Shown here: positions 37,470-49,561 of the stretch, in pieces
Layout: each line of letters begins with the position of its first letter
Position numbering within the stretch: position 1 is the first letter of the stretch
Origin: Entrophospora sp. SA101
Lineage: Eukaryota > Glomeromycota > Glomeromycetes > Entrophosporales > Entrophosporaceae
Assembly (NCBI GenBank): GCA_958430865.1
Contig: CAUDNR010001691.1
Location: 4,626 to 68,625, forward strand
Reading direction: 5' to 3'
DNA length: 64,000 bases
The notes under the pieces: model-generated
The model's input: the letters and a program-made list of their open reading frames with translations, nothing else
The model's database searches: none
Told to the model about the DNA's origin: nothing
Program-made: the position numbers and the translations under genes

Positions 37470-38755
37470 TTAACTCATAATTATATATCTAACATGACCA
37501 CCACCTCTTACTTCTTTAATCTTTTTAAGATGTCTTAGAATGGTAATAATTGCACGTCCAATATTATCTATTTTAAAGTTGATTTTTTTTGTTGTAGTCT
37601 TCAGATCTTGTTCAGTGATAAACACCTTACCTATTTATTGATTTATTGATTATATAATTGATAGATTAGAGTATATAAATTTTTAATTGATTGATTGATT
37701 ACCTTTAGTTTCTTCAATATCAACTTCTTTGTATTCCTAATACATATACATGTATATTAATATAAAGTATATTTGAAATATGATAAAATAATATGAAAAA
37801 TACCCAATATTTCTTCTTTTCAGTTCTATTCAAATTACTTAATGGAGATTTAAGAATATTGTATTTTTCAAGAAACACTTCATTAAAATCCTTAATTGCT
37901 TCATTTATTTTATTGCGTGTGATGCGTTTACTATGAATATATCTTTAATATACAGATATATTTATGTGCAAGTATATATAGAATGTTAGTAAATATTTGC
38001 AAATGAATACATTAAGTATGAAGATTTTTCCCAAACACATACTTTGGTAAATTGTCATACTCAGATATGGTAATAAATGATAAAACCGTTGTAGCAGTTG
38101 ATTTCATTGTTTTTTGAATATTATTATTATTACGTTGCAATGGAGGACCAGTTGTCATTATAAAAGGATTTTCTTCCTCCTTTTTTGTTTCTTCTTCAGA
38201 CAACTTGATTTGTTGCTGTTGAATTTGATTCTGACTTGGGTAATTTAGGTGAGAATTATTAGAATCGTTATTATTGTAAGGAATTATATCATTGTCGTTG
38301 ATTAGATCTCCTGGTAAATGTTTTGGCAGATTATTATTTATCCATTCTAAATGTTCATTTTGAATCTTTAATTTAGATTTGATTTCCTTCATGTAATAAT
38401 ATTTTATTATGATTAATCTAATTAGAATTTAATGAACATTTCAGAATATTCATTTCCTGAAATCAATTAAATCATATTAATCGATAATATAGTTAACTTG
38501 AGCCTTTTCAATTGCTTCTTTTTCTTCTTTTATAAAAGTTGTCATTTGAGTAACATGTGTCTCAAGCTCACCAATTGTTTCATTTAACTCATGAAGAACA
38601 TTTTCCAAGTTTCTTGGTGAACCTAAATCATTATAGTTAAATATTTTTAAGACACAATAAATATTATTTTTATGTGATTTACCTTCAATACGAAACATCA
38701 TATTATCTTTTAAATCATTAATACGATCATTAAAATGTTGTATCATTCCCTCCAT
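37470..38755 (-). CDS. SKA1: Spindle and kinetochore-associated protein 1 (Ska1)
   Basis: Ska1 is the microtubule-binding subunit of the Ska complex, which couples kinetochores to spindle microtubules. Six minus-strand exons join in phase: 38683-38755, 38498-38622, 38043-38386, 37804-37942, 37703-37736 and 37470-37630, 291 residues. The N-terminal third is coiled-coil (NVLHELNETIGELETHV, KKEEKEAIEK-like). ...EWINNNLPKHLPGD matches the NVPSHLP segment of animal Ska1. After an Asn/Gln-rich linker comes the winged-helix microtubule-binding domain: FITISEYDNLPKYIHSKRIT, INEAIKDFNEVFLEKYNIL, DIEETKGKVFITEQDL and the strongly diagnostic end KEVRGGGHVRYI. Human Ska1 has 255 residues. Length here is increased by the linker. 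Confidence 0.88.
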
Positions 38756-39818
38756 GTCTTATTGTAGAAAAAAAAGTTTTGACGCGTTGTGTGATAAAAA
38801 AATCGATAACAATAATAAAAATTCAGATTAGGCACGTGATTCAAGCACGTTAAAATTTCCATTTTTTGATGAGTTTGAAGATTATGAGACAAGTTGTTTT
38901 CAATGCATTAAAGGTCAAATCATAATTAGGCTCGAATTACAACATCCAGTGATAATCAACAACAAGACCACTCGGGACAATATCTCATTGGAAAACTGGA
39001 TTCTCCTATGCAGAGGGCTATTACAAGCCTCGTTAACCAAGCCTTCACCATTAACCAAACAAAATCACAACACTCTTCACGAGAGATTCTTCACCAAATT
39101 TGACTAATGAGACCAAATTTCTTAAACGAGAATCCATAATCTTAACCCAAAAGAAAAAAAAAGAATGGGAATTTAGAATTCAATGGAATGGTTCTACAAT
39201 AAAATGAAGCAGATTATAGGAGAAGAGGAGAACAAGAACCAAGAAATTTTTTTTAAAAACACCAATACTATCTTAAACAACTAATTGATCACTCTAAAAA
39301 CTTCAATTTCTTCTTAAATACAAATCACATCATGAATCAATTAAACACCTACTTCTATGATAATATTAACCACAACAACAATGACATTGATTATCCCTAA
39401 TGCTAATAGCATTAACATAATCCAAATATCAACATCAATAATACTGATATCAATGATAATAATAATGGTATGGTATAGAACCATTACTATCTAGATTTGT
39501 TCCTAACAGATCAGGTGAATGGTTATAAACTTCTACTCCAGATTATTATATCTTATAGATAGTTTATCTCTGTTATTTACAATTAAATTAGGTAAAAAGG
39601 CATATCATATATTTAATCAATAAATAAACAATTGCAAAATAGTTAGTTACCAACACTGCTAAAAAAAATTTTTTAATTTTTTAATTTAAATTCTAATTGT
39701 TTAATGAGCTTATCTATTTCTATCCCACTTTAAAAAAAATCCAAAACGTAAAAATAAATTATAACCATAATAATAAATAAAAAAACACGGCACTTGATAA
39801 ATTTCAACATTAATTGTA
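38756..39818. other. Spacer with possible transposon debris
   Basis: No supported gene. A frame at about 38940-39110 is open for some 55 residues (reading LIGKLDSPMQRAITSLVNQA) without a start or recognisable family. Asn-rich AAT/ATC stretches follow. Confidence 0.4.
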
Positions 39819-42800
39819 CTATGCAGTATTATCTTGCCTTGGTTGTTTTATCATTTTTGACATACTTCGAGTGATCCTAATATTTTCACTACTTTGCGAA
39901 TGATATGGTGTTGTAGGTTCAGGAGTTTTAAATATATTTGTTTGATGTATTGGTGGTGGTGTTGATCTAATTTGAATTGATTTTGTTTGTTGTTTACCAG
40001 ATGGGGTAGTAGATGATGAAGAAGCTTGTGGTATTTCATCTAATTGTTTTTCAGAGAACGGTGAATGATTTGGTAATTGTGGTGAATTATTGTTAACTTT
40101 TACAGGGGAAGGTGGTGAAGTGATGATGTTAATATTTTTGGTATTTTTAGGAGTGGTAGAAGCTGTATTGTTTTGAGGAGAAAATAACAATGAAGGTGAT
40201 GTTGATATTTGTCCATTATTATTATTAAGTGGTGATGATTCAAGAGTTTCACTAATTATAACATTATTTTTATCTATTATAATTGTATCATCCTCATCTA
40301 TTACATTTTCCACCTCCATTTGATTATCATTTAAATCAATAACTTCATAATTAATTGTTTGATTCTCTGTAAGTTTTTTAATTTCTTCTTTTTGTTGTTT
40401 TGGCAAACTATCCCATAGTTTCCTAATAATTTCATTACGTTTTTGAGTATTGATAGAACTGTCAACTATAGTTTCATTAGAGGTTTGTAGTTGATTTAAC
40501 ATGTTATTATATTTGAAAGTGTCAACAAGTTTGTTGTGATTTAAACAATACATCACCAAAAAATCCAATTGAGCATTCTCAATACAATATTTTTGTAGAT
40601 ATTCATATTCAGATTCATCTAATGTTAGATCTAATAGTACATTTAACCTGTCTTTCTTAAGAACAGGGAAAAAACAATAATTTAATATTTTTGTTAAAGC
40701 TTTAAAATCTCTTTCATCAAGTTGCTTCTCATTATTGTGTTTTTTCTGAAACATGTAAGCTTGTTTAAGATCAAAGCTAATCAAGATATCTTGCTTAAGA
40801 TCATTAAATTCTGCTATTGATTCTAATCTTTCACCATTTAATTCTGCATAATTTAAAGTTGTCTGAACGTTTGTATTTTTGAACAAGGTTTCTAATACTT
40901 TCATATCAAAATCAACTTTAACAGAAGGATCGGTTAAAAATCGTGAAGCTTCAATGTAATTACCATTATCCAGTAACCAATAACCATCCATTAAGTTCAT
41001 AAAATTTGGCGGAATTAAATAAGTTGTTGCAAAGTGTTGGTGTTTATCTGAGCGCCAAAATTTTAATAAATAATACACAAGACAGTTTTGCCTTAAAGCA
41101 TCTATTTCAGTATTAAAATCAATAGCATCAAATAATGCTTTTAATTCATCTTTGTTATGTGGTGGATAAAGATCATTATCAATATTTGCAAATTTAAGTA
41201 AAAGATCAATAATTAATTGATTGTCCATATTTGCTCTTCTTTGTAATATCCCATCAATTGTAGCATTATTAAATGGAAAACTACTCAAACCTGATAATGA
41301 AGTAGAAGATAATTCAGGGAATAATTTATTAAATTCAAATTTTGGTTCTTGTGGTATAAATACCTCCCTTTCATATAATTGCATATCACGACTTAAAACT
41401 TGTGATTCATCTGAAAACAATAAAGTAAAGTCATCTTTATTACATACAGGTGTGATGTCTAATAGTCTTGGTTTGTTTGAATCTATTTTTTGGAAGAATG
41501 GAACTGTAATATTATGAGACCTTCCTATTCTAATCAAAGAAATTACATCTATAATTCTAACTTTATTATCATCTTTTTCAGCTTGACTGATTAAAACACT
41601 TAGGTTACATATTGATGATCCTTCGACTTTATTAATTTGCATATTGATTATTCTTCCTTTGATTGCATTGAATGGGCTATCTAAAGGAAAAGTAATTTCA
41701 AGAAGTTGTGGATCGCTGAGGCTGAGTGATACTTTAAAAACTCTGATTTGCAGATATTTATCGAGCTCAAGATCATTTCTACCACCATAGCCAACAATTA
41801 GTAAGTGACCCTGTTCTTCTGAAAGTGGCGAAGAGACAATTATATTTGTAATTGGTGCCGCAGGATCAGTTGCTTCAATGCGACGAATTAGATTAACATG
41901 TTTCATAGGATTGTAATAATATAAATCCAAATATCCCTTTTCAGTGCCAACAAATAGATAATGATAGTTTTTATATCTGAGAGGTTGATTAGTATATAAA
42001 CTAACAGTTGTGACTAATAAATCAGTTTGATATTGGCCACAATGATAATTATACACTTTTGTATCATATTTGTCTTGAGAAAAAGGTTGTGGAGGAACTA
42101 ACCAATAAAAATCTAATTTATTACCTAATCCAATGACCATTAAATAGGCTAATTGTTCCTCTGCTCTATTTGAATCAGTAAATTTTTTAATCTCAATATC
42201 ACTACATTGAATTCCTTTAGAACACGTAATATTATTTCCCAATGAACTCACATTTATTGATTTTAGGTTATGATGATGAAAAGGTTGTATTTGGTTTTGA
42301 TGTTGTAAAATTAATGGTTGAACTGGATTTAACTTCGAAGTGAGATCATATAAAATGTAGTGAAATTGATTTTCTGATTGATTGTTGTTGTTGTGGTTAT
42401 TATTATTATCATTATTACTTTCTGGCAATGTTGTTATCAATAAGTATGGGAAGCCATTCATTTTAAAATGGTGTACATTTAGGATTTTTTTGATATATTT
42501 AGAATCTTTTAATTTTGATTTATCATGATTATGATATAATTTAATATTGTAGTCCATAGTCCTAAATTCTGCAATGTATGCTTTCTTCCCTCTGAGAAAT
42601 TTTATTGGAAGTGGGGGATAACTTTGAACCACTAAATGTTCATCATTATAAAGATAATCATATTTACAATTTGCTATGCTGTCATCTAAACTACTATACC
42701 TTCCTTTAGTAAAAAATTGTGACTCATTGTTTTGATTTAGTTGTTCAGCAGAAATAAAACTAGTTATGGTAGAGGTTTGATCTTGTGGTCTGAAATTAGT

Positions 42801-42827
42801 CATCAACGTTTGTAATAAATGGACCAT
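39819..42827 (-). CDS. ELYS-type nucleoporin
   Basis: ELYS/Ely5 proteins anchor the Nup107-160 (Y) complex of the nuclear pore. Intronless frame of about 1000 residues. The ATG at 42827 (MVHLLQTLMTNF) is preferred over 42875, whose extra 16 residues are a Tyr-rich run from an AAT repeat. Residues ~1-480 look like a beta-propeller (repeated strands such as YHYLFVGTEKGYLDLYYYNP and GHLLIVGYGGRNDLEL). Residues ~525-790 match the helical ELYS domain: ILQRRANMDNQLIIDLLLK, NCLVYYLLKFW, NLMDGYWLLDNGNYIEASRF and DPSVKVDF. The C-terminal ~170 residues are low-complexity, rich in Ser, Thr, Pro and Asn (SPLNNNNGQ, FKTPEPTTP), with a basic tail. Many fungal ELYS proteins are much shorter. Confidence 0.85.
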   Translation of the reverse strand: MVHLLQTLMTNFRPQDQTSTITSFISAEQLNQNNESQFFTKGRYSSLDDSIANCKYDYLYNDEHLVVQSYPPLPIKFLRGKKAYIAEFRTMDYNIKLYHNHDKSKLKDSKYIKKILNVHHFKMNGFPYLLITTLPESNNDNNNNHNNNNQSENQFHYILYDLTSKLNPVQPLILQHQNQIQPFHHHNLKSINVSSLGNNITCSKGIQCSDIEIKKFTDSNRAEEQLAYLMVIGLGNKLDFYWLVPPQPFSQDKYDTKVYNYHCGQYQTDLLVTTVSLYTNQPLRYKNYHYLFVGTEKGYLDLYYYNPMKHVNLIRRIEATDPAAPITNIIVSSPLSEEQGHLLIVGYGGRNDLELDKYLQIRVFKVSLSLSDPQLLEITFPLDSPFNAIKGRIINMQINKVEGSSICNLSVLISQAEKDDNKVRIIDVISLIRIGRSHNITVPFFQKIDSNKPRLLDITPVCNKDDFTLLFSDESQVLSRDMQLYEREVFIPQEPKFEFNKLFPELSSTSLSGLSSFPFNNATIDGILQRRANMDNQLIIDLLLKFANIDNDLYPPHNKDELKALFDAIDFNTEIDALRQNCLVYYLLKFWRSDKHQHFATTYLIPPNFMNLMDGYWLLDNGNYIEASRFLTDPSVKVDFDMKVLETLFKNTNVQTTLNYAELNGERLESIAEFNDLKQDILISFDLKQAYMFQKKHNNEKQLDERDFKALTKILNYCFFPVLKKDRLNVLLDLTLDESEYEYLQKYCIENAQLDFLVMYCLNHNKLVDTFKYNNMLNQLQTSNETIVDSSINTQKRNEIIRKLWDSLPKQQKEEIKKLTENQTINYEVIDLNDNQMEVENVIDEDDTIIIDKNNVIISETLESSPLNNNNGQISTSPSLLFSPQNNTASTTPKNTKNINIITSPPSPVKVNNNSPQLPNHSPFSEKQLDEIPQASSSSTTPSGKQQTKSIQIRSTPPPIHQTNIFKTPEPTTPYHSQSSENIRITRSMSKMIKQPRQDNTA

Positions 42828-43877
42828 ATTTAACGTAAGAAAGTAATAATAATAATAAAAAAAATGGTGCGACATTCAATTACTTTTTTTGTATAATAAA
42901 AAATGTTAATCATACATACGTTTCTGGTTCAAAGATCATATAGAACTATTAAAAAATATTGATCTATTGATTCGGGACACGTGAAATAAATCTAATGAAT
43001 CATTATTCGATTCAAACAATAAACAATCCAGTGTTTATGTTAGAGGCAAATACTTTTTTTTTTCACACTAAAGAAAGCAAATTTTAATGATCTAAAAAAT
43101 CTATATATTAATTCTACAAACAAATAAACATATATATAAACATCTAATGTAAGAAAATTGTATAAATAAAATAATTGATACAGATATTAGCATTTTATTT
43201 TATTTTACAAAAAATGCATTAAAAGAAAAACAATAAAAAAATATGATTGATTTTGATGTTGAAAAACGAGAACGTGTTACGACCATCATCCGCGTTACCA
43301 ACATCATCTAAAAATGTTAATCACCGTTAATTACATACCATCTTGTTCACTCATGTTATTTATATCAACTGCTATTATTATTTCTGTTCGTACATACTAC
43401 CAATATTTTTCATTGGGGATTTTCTATTAGATAAATAAATAACCAGTCATTTATAAATAATTTTACTCTCATTAATATCTCCACTGATAACGCGAACAAA
43501 GTCATGATTGTATATGATGGCTATAAATGTAGTTTCCATGATGATTTAAATGTGGTATTGATGGAGTATCTTTCTTTAAATAATTCCTTTTACTTGGCGA
43601 ATAAACATTGGTATTTAAATTCCTTACCATCCAATAATTGTCGCCAATATTTGCTCCAAAGTCACTTTCAATGAATTAGGTTATGTATGATGAAAATGAT
43701 ATAACCGAAAGGAATAAAAATTATCATTTCTTAAAACAATCAAGGATCACGTAACATCTAATACAATGAATGATACTACCAATATGGTCTATTATATAGT
43801 ATATCAACAACTTCTTATAATATTTGTATTAAAAGTAAAATATAAACTAAAAATGGATATGTTATGAATAAAAAATA
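42828..43877. other. Divergent spacer, ELYS/proteasome
   Basis: About 1 kb holding both upstream regions. AT-rich, and no gene or distinct motif recognised. Confidence 0.4.
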
Positions 43878-45313
43878 ATGACTGGATCTTATGATCGCGG
43901 TAAATTTTCTTGTTTTATTTAAACCCTAATTCTTAATACAAGGTAATTGTTATAATTAATTCAACTTTTAGTTAATTCAATTTAGTTATTTTTTCTAGCA
44001 TTAACTGTTTTTTCGCCAGACGGACATTTATTTCAAGTTGAATATGCTTTAGAAGCTGTTAGAAAAGGAACTTGTGCGGTATTTATCTTTATTGTTTACG
44101 TTTGATATTTACTCAATCATTTATGAGGAATTTTTATGTTTATTAATTAATTCGTTGTATAGGTGGGAGTCCGTGGTGAAGATTGTGTTGTTCTTGGTTT
44201 GAAAAAAAAAGCAGTTCTTAAATTACAAGATCCACGCACTGTACGAAAGATTGCCATGCTAGATGATCACGTATGCATGGCATTTGCTGGTACAGAATTA
44301 TTGATGTTGCTGTTGTTGCTGTTATTATTATTGTGTTTTTTTTTTGAGGTGAAGATTATAAATTAATAATAAAAACATTAAAAATACATTCCTAATGAAT
44401 TGTAAAAGGTCTTAGTGCAGATGCAAGGGTTCTTGTTAATAAAGCTAGAATAGAATGTCCAAGCCATAGACTTACTGTTGAAGACCCCGTAACTGTTGAA
44501 TATATTACACGTTACATTGCAGGTGTTCAACAGGTATGTGGTTATAGTATTTATAATATATTAAATACTCGCTCAGTTAGACATTAAGTAAATATTTAGG
44601 TATTATTATTATTATTTGATTTTAGAGATACACACAAAGTGGTGGTGTACGTCCATTTGGTATTTCAACACTTATTATTGGATTTGATGCTAATGATAAA
44701 GTACCAAGACTTTATCAAACTGATCCATCTGGCATATATTCAGCATGGAAGGTAAATATTACAAACATTACTTACTTATTTAATGTTTTGATTAAGAGAG
44801 TTTATATAAGTTTTTTAAATATTTTTTTTAAAAAAATCAAAAGGCAAATTCAATTGGAAGAAGTTCAAAAACTGTCCTTGAATTTTTGGAAAAAAATTAT
44901 AAGGAAGGTTTATCAAAAGATGAAACCATAAAATTGGCCGTTAAATCTCTTTTAGAGGTATGATAACTATTATATATAGACATGTATGTGTGTATATATT
45001 TGATAATAACAGTTTATAAATTTATTAGGTTGTACAAACTGGCGCCAAAAATATCGAGATTGCAGTGATGACTAATGATGCTATAATTAAAGTAAACAGC
45101 CTTTTAGTATTATTATTATTAACACCACTAATATTACTAGATCTCTATAGATTTATGTAATTGAAATTGTTATTTTAATTATTATCAATATTATTATAAT
45201 TCATGATAAACATACAGAGTTTAGAAATCGAAGAGGTTGAAGTTATAGTAACTGATATTGAGAAAGAGAAAGAGGCAGAAGCAGAAAAGAAAAAGAAACC
45301 AAGTACATCCTAA
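43878..45313 (+). CDS. PRE6: 20S proteasome subunit alpha-4 (PSMA7/Pre6 type)
   Basis: Structural alpha-ring subunit of the 20S proteasome. Eight exons: 43878-43899, 43999-44078, 44163-44289, 44409-44533, 44626-44751, 44844-44957, 45029-45091 and 45218-45313, 250 residues. The N-terminal alpha signature is complete: [20 protein letters not shown] then [19 protein letters not shown]. Further blocks: [49 protein letters not shown] and [15 protein letters not shown], and a Lys/Glu-rich C-terminus. [13 protein letters not shown] and the [17 protein letters not shown] segment fit alpha-4 rather than the other alpha subunits. Confidence 0.95.
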
Positions 45314-45915
45314 ATCATTAAAATAAATAAATATTGGTGGCTTGATTGATCGAAATCTTCAGATGTAGAAATGATATTAGTACACATTGATTTGTATCAT
45401 AACCCATAACCTAATATTAGGGCAACGTTATTTATCATATGAATCATAATATGTTCAATTAATCTTTCCTGGAATTGCAATCAAAATGTCAATTTGATTG
45501 TTGCTAAATTATTATTAATATTATAATTTAATTTTTAGAAAAACAAAAGATATATAAATAAATAAATTACTCTTACAATAATTTGCTCTTGCTCATGAGC
45601 AAACAAATGTTGGCCTGTTATTAACAAAATCAATCTATTCAATTAAACCAATAGACATTAGACATTAGTATAATTTAAACATTAAGAAAAAAAAATTTTT
45701 GCTAATATAATATATTTGATTTATTTATTTATTCTTTTTTTATTTAATGATAAAATTAAAAGCTAAAAATTTCATGCTTAAAAGACTAAAGAAAGAATAT
45801 AAATAAATTTGAAACAAATCATCATAGAACCATACTTCTAATTCAATTAGTGATGTTTAATTTTTTGAATAAAAATTATTTTTTATTATTATAAATTAAT
45901 TAATCAACATATAAA
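45314..45915. other. Convergent spacer, PRE6/RPL13A
   Basis: Shared 3' region of two convergent genes. AT-rich, with no further gene seen. Confidence 0.45.
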
Positions 45916-46714
45916 TTAATAACCAAATGCATGGAGTTGTTGTTGAACTTTCTTTAACTCTTTTTCTTTGTTCTTTAAAGCATTAGCCTTGATTTGAGCT
46001 TCTTTCTTTTTACGTTCATAAAATTCTTTACTCTTGACTTTACGTCTATCCTCTAATTTCTTAACAACATCTTTATATTTCCATCCAACTTCTGTTGATA
46101 AACGTGAGATCGTTGTAAATTTACGACCTGGTTTCAACTTCAAAACTTTCAAAGCATCAGGCATTACCATTCTTTTTTGTTTATCATATGGTGGTGGTAT
46201 ACCCTCAAAGATCTTAAGACGTTTTAATGCTGCAGCTCCACGTGATGATTTATGTGGAATCATACCACGTATTGTCTTATAAAATATTTTGGATGGTGCT
46301 CGAAAATGAAATGGTCCACGTGCTGGATTTACAATTGATCGCTTACGAAGATAGGAATGATACTTGACTATATTCATTTATATATGTGTGAGTTTATATT
46401 GTATTTAAAATTGATGTATTAAGATTAATGAAAAAAAAAATTTTTAAAAAAAAATCAAAAAGAATTATCGACTTAATTACTCTTGTTCCTGAAAAATGAT
46501 CCAGATACATTCAAATCTTCTGCACGGACAATAACAATTTTTTGACCTGTTAAAATTTGTTTGGCCACAATTGATGCTAAGCGTCCCAATAAATGTCCTT
46601 TTGCATCAATAATAACAACCTTTTTTCATAATAGTATGTATAATTTAAAAAATATTAATTAAAAAAAATTGATTCACGAGTAAATTATTAACTTACCTTT
46701 TCAAATTCACTCAT
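45916..46714 (-). CDS. RPL16: Large ribosomal subunit protein uL13 (L13A/L16)
   Basis: Component of the 60S subunit. Three minus-strand exons: 46697-46714 (MSEFEK), 46481-46619 and 45916-46367, 202 residues. Clear blocks: [91 protein letters not shown] and [20 protein letters not shown], and the C-terminus ending HAFGY. The long frame also contains an ATG at 46377, but using it would lose the first 50 residues. The acceptor TATAG at 46368-46372 gives [11 protein letters not shown] and restores the full protein. Confidence 0.95.
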
Positions 46715-47447
46715 GTTGATGAATATATAAATAACTTGCAAAAAATTTTTTTTGAAAAATCTAATTTTTCTAATGATTTACATGTTACATGTCTTGTGTT
46801 ACAACAAATTGTTTATAAATGGGGCATACTGCAACAAAACCAAAGTGAATAGAACATTGGTATTTCCAAGAATTTCAGGATAAAAATTTAGTCATTTGCA
46901 ATGTGATCATAATTAACAGTTTTATAATATCCCATTTGTTATCTTAAGTGATATATATATAAAACTATCCCTATATAAAAATAGTTAATATGAAGCTGCT
47001 GATAATAGTGGGTCATCATCATCAAGAAGATTGCTTTTTATATAATTTCCAATTGTGCTAAGAATTTCATTTGAATTTTTCCACTAAATTTTTAAAACAA
47101 AAATATAATCGCACAGCACTTGCATTAAATCTGACGCCTGCGATCAGCATCAGATTTATTATTCATTTTAAGGAACTATACAATGAGAACTATAATATTT
47201 TTTTCGATCCTCCCTATTATTTATTATTGTGAGTCCCAGAGATCTGAATAGACAGGCATTATTAAAAGTTTCATTCATGCATGACCTTGGTATTATTACT
47301 ACCTGTGTGATGCTGGAATTCATACTCTCTTTCTTTTATAACTCCTATCTGCCCCATCTGCCCTGTCTTCTATTTGGGATCTTGAAATCGAAAAAACGTT
47401 CATAATAAGTGATTTACAAATTTTGAGCACGATTGAATATGGTGCTT
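46715..47447. other. Upstream spacer of RPL16
   Basis: AT-rich upstream region, with no gene or clear motif recognised. Confidence 0.4.
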
Positions 47448-47912
47448 AAATTCAAAATACATGCACATTTGTGCATGTAGATTTTTATTTTAAATGCACA
47501 TGTGCATTAATATTGAGATTTGATTTAGTTAATTGGTTAGAAGCATTAAAGTTGTTATCAGCCTTTGAAGCAATTATATAATTAGTTTTTTTTTTTGGTT
47601 TTGGATGGTCATTAATATTAAAAGAACCATTAAAAAATTGTGAATTGTTTATCTTGTAATTGTAAACCATTATCTTCCATTTTGAAAAACTTTAAAAGAA
47701 AAAAATCATTCCCGATAATTTATCATATGACTACTATATGTGCAAGTTTAAATTTGTATGCACATCTTGTGCATATTTAATCTGTATTTTTAGGTGCACA
47801 AAAATTACTGTGCAAGCTTTATTTAAAATATTTAATGCACATGAGTTCAAGGACGTTTTGATTATACCTGCACATTTCAAAAAACACCCGCGCCCGTGCA
47901 GCTTGTGCAAGC
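47448..47912. repeat. Cluster of TGCACA/TGTGCA palindromic motifs
   Basis: TGCACA or its inverse TGTGCA recurs about a dozen times, often paired as a palindrome (CATGCACATTTGTGCATG near 47460, AATGCACATGTGCATT near 47494, GTATGCACATCTTGTGCATA near 47757). It may be an old inverted-repeat element or a binding-site array. It ends about 25 bp before the BCKDHA start codon and includes a 61-residue unsupported antisense frame. Confidence 0.6.
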
Positions 47913-47934
47913 CAATCTTAAACACCGACTATAT

Positions 47935-49561
47935 ATGATAAACATGTTTGCTTCAAAAGTTAACACCTTTTGTACTTCTAAAGTGTTAAGAAGGCTGTAT
48001 AACAAGTCCTTACTTCTAAATAATAGAGTATCAACCTCGTCAAGAGCATTCCAAGAATTGACAAAGGATGAAAAAGGAGAAAAATTCCATTTTCCAGGAA
48101 CTAGAAATAGCTATTTTACGAGCAAAATGCAATTTATTCAAAGCATTGATCCTATACCAACATATCGAGTAATGGATGAAAATGGAAAGGTTTTAGCTTC
48201 AGATCAGGAGCCGTCTGTAAATATCGATAAACTTACACTTGCATATATATTTTAATTATCCCTCTTCTAATATATGTTTGCTTAAATATGTGACAAAATA
48301 GGTATCAAAAGAATTCGCCATCAAAATCTATAAAGATATGCTTACATTAGACACGATGGATCTTATACTTTATGATGCTCAAAGACAAGGACGTATTAGT
48401 TTTTATTTGACGAATTATGGGGAAGAGGCATATATTGGTAGTGCTGCAGGATTAGATAGCCAAGATATGATTTTTGGACAATATCGTGAATCAGGAGTGC
48501 TATTATATAGAGGATTTACGTTGGAACAATTTATGAATCAATGCTATGGTAATGAAAGGGATTTAGGTAAAGGTAGGCAAATGCCTGTACATTATGGATC
48601 TAGAGAATTAAATTTTCAAACTATTTCTTCACCACTTGCAACACAAATTCCACAAGCATCTGGAGCAGCTTATGCATTTAAAAGAGCTGGAAAAAATAAT
48701 TGCGTTGTATGTTACTTTGGTGAAGGTGCTGCCAGTGAAGGTGATTTTCATGCAGCATTAAATATTGCAGCAACTTTGAAATGCCCTGTTATATTTTTTT
48801 GGTATGTATAAACAATATATGTATGTGTATTTCGTTTGTCTGGAAAGCCTTAATGATATATTGAATATAAGATAATTAATCTAAAAAGTTATTTTGGAAA
48901 AAATAAAAAAGTCGCAATAATGGATTTGCAATTTCAACACCAGTATCAGAACAATATAAAGGAGATGGTATTGCAAGCCGAGGTATTGGATATGGAATTG
49001 ATACAATTCGTGTTGATGGAAATGATGTATGGGCTGTTTACAATGTTACGAAAGCAGCACGACGCTTAGCAATTGAAGAACATCGACCAGTTTTAATTGA
49101 AGCTATGTCATATAGGGTAGGGCATCATAGTACATCGGATGATTCAACAGCATATCGTTCAAAAGAAGAAGTAGAAGGCTGGAAAAGGTTTGATAATCCA
49201 ATAGTCAGATTTCGAAAATGGCTTGAAATCAAGGTATTTTTACTTTACCATGTTTTTAATAATTTAATATTTTTTTTATGTGTTTATAATGATAAGCATA
49301 AATGATTTATATTGAATTTAGGAATGGTGGAATAATAAAGACGATGAAGAATTTCGACAATATATTCGAAAAGAGATTTTAAAATCATTTTCCAAGGCAG
49401 AAAAACTTCAAAAACCATCAATAACAGAATTGTTTAGCGATATATATGATAAACACACACAGAACATTATTAATCAAAAACAAAAATTAAAAGAATTGAT
49501 TCAAAAATATCCAAATAATTATCCATTAAAAAAATATAAGAACGAAGGCAAAGATTTATAG
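47935..49561 (+). CDS. Branched-chain 2-oxoacid dehydrogenase E1 alpha subunit
   Basis: Thiamine-diphosphate E1 alpha subunit of the mitochondrial complex that oxidatively decarboxylates the oxoacids of Leu, Ile and Val. Four exons: 47935-48216, 48302-48801, 48912-49233 and 49322-49561, 447 residues, as in human BCKDHA. The first ~40 residues are basic and Ser-rich, fitting a mitochondrial presequence. Diagnostic blocks: [74 protein letters not shown], the ThDP motif [19 protein letters not shown] ending CRNN, and the phosphorylation-loop segment [17 protein letters not shown] with Ser sites. A second in-frame ATG lies at 47944. Its partner E1 beta is not in the window. Confidence 0.95.

Noticed and set aside
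41221..41517. 98-residue frame inside the ELYS gene
   Set aside because: A shadow of the long minus-strand coding frame.
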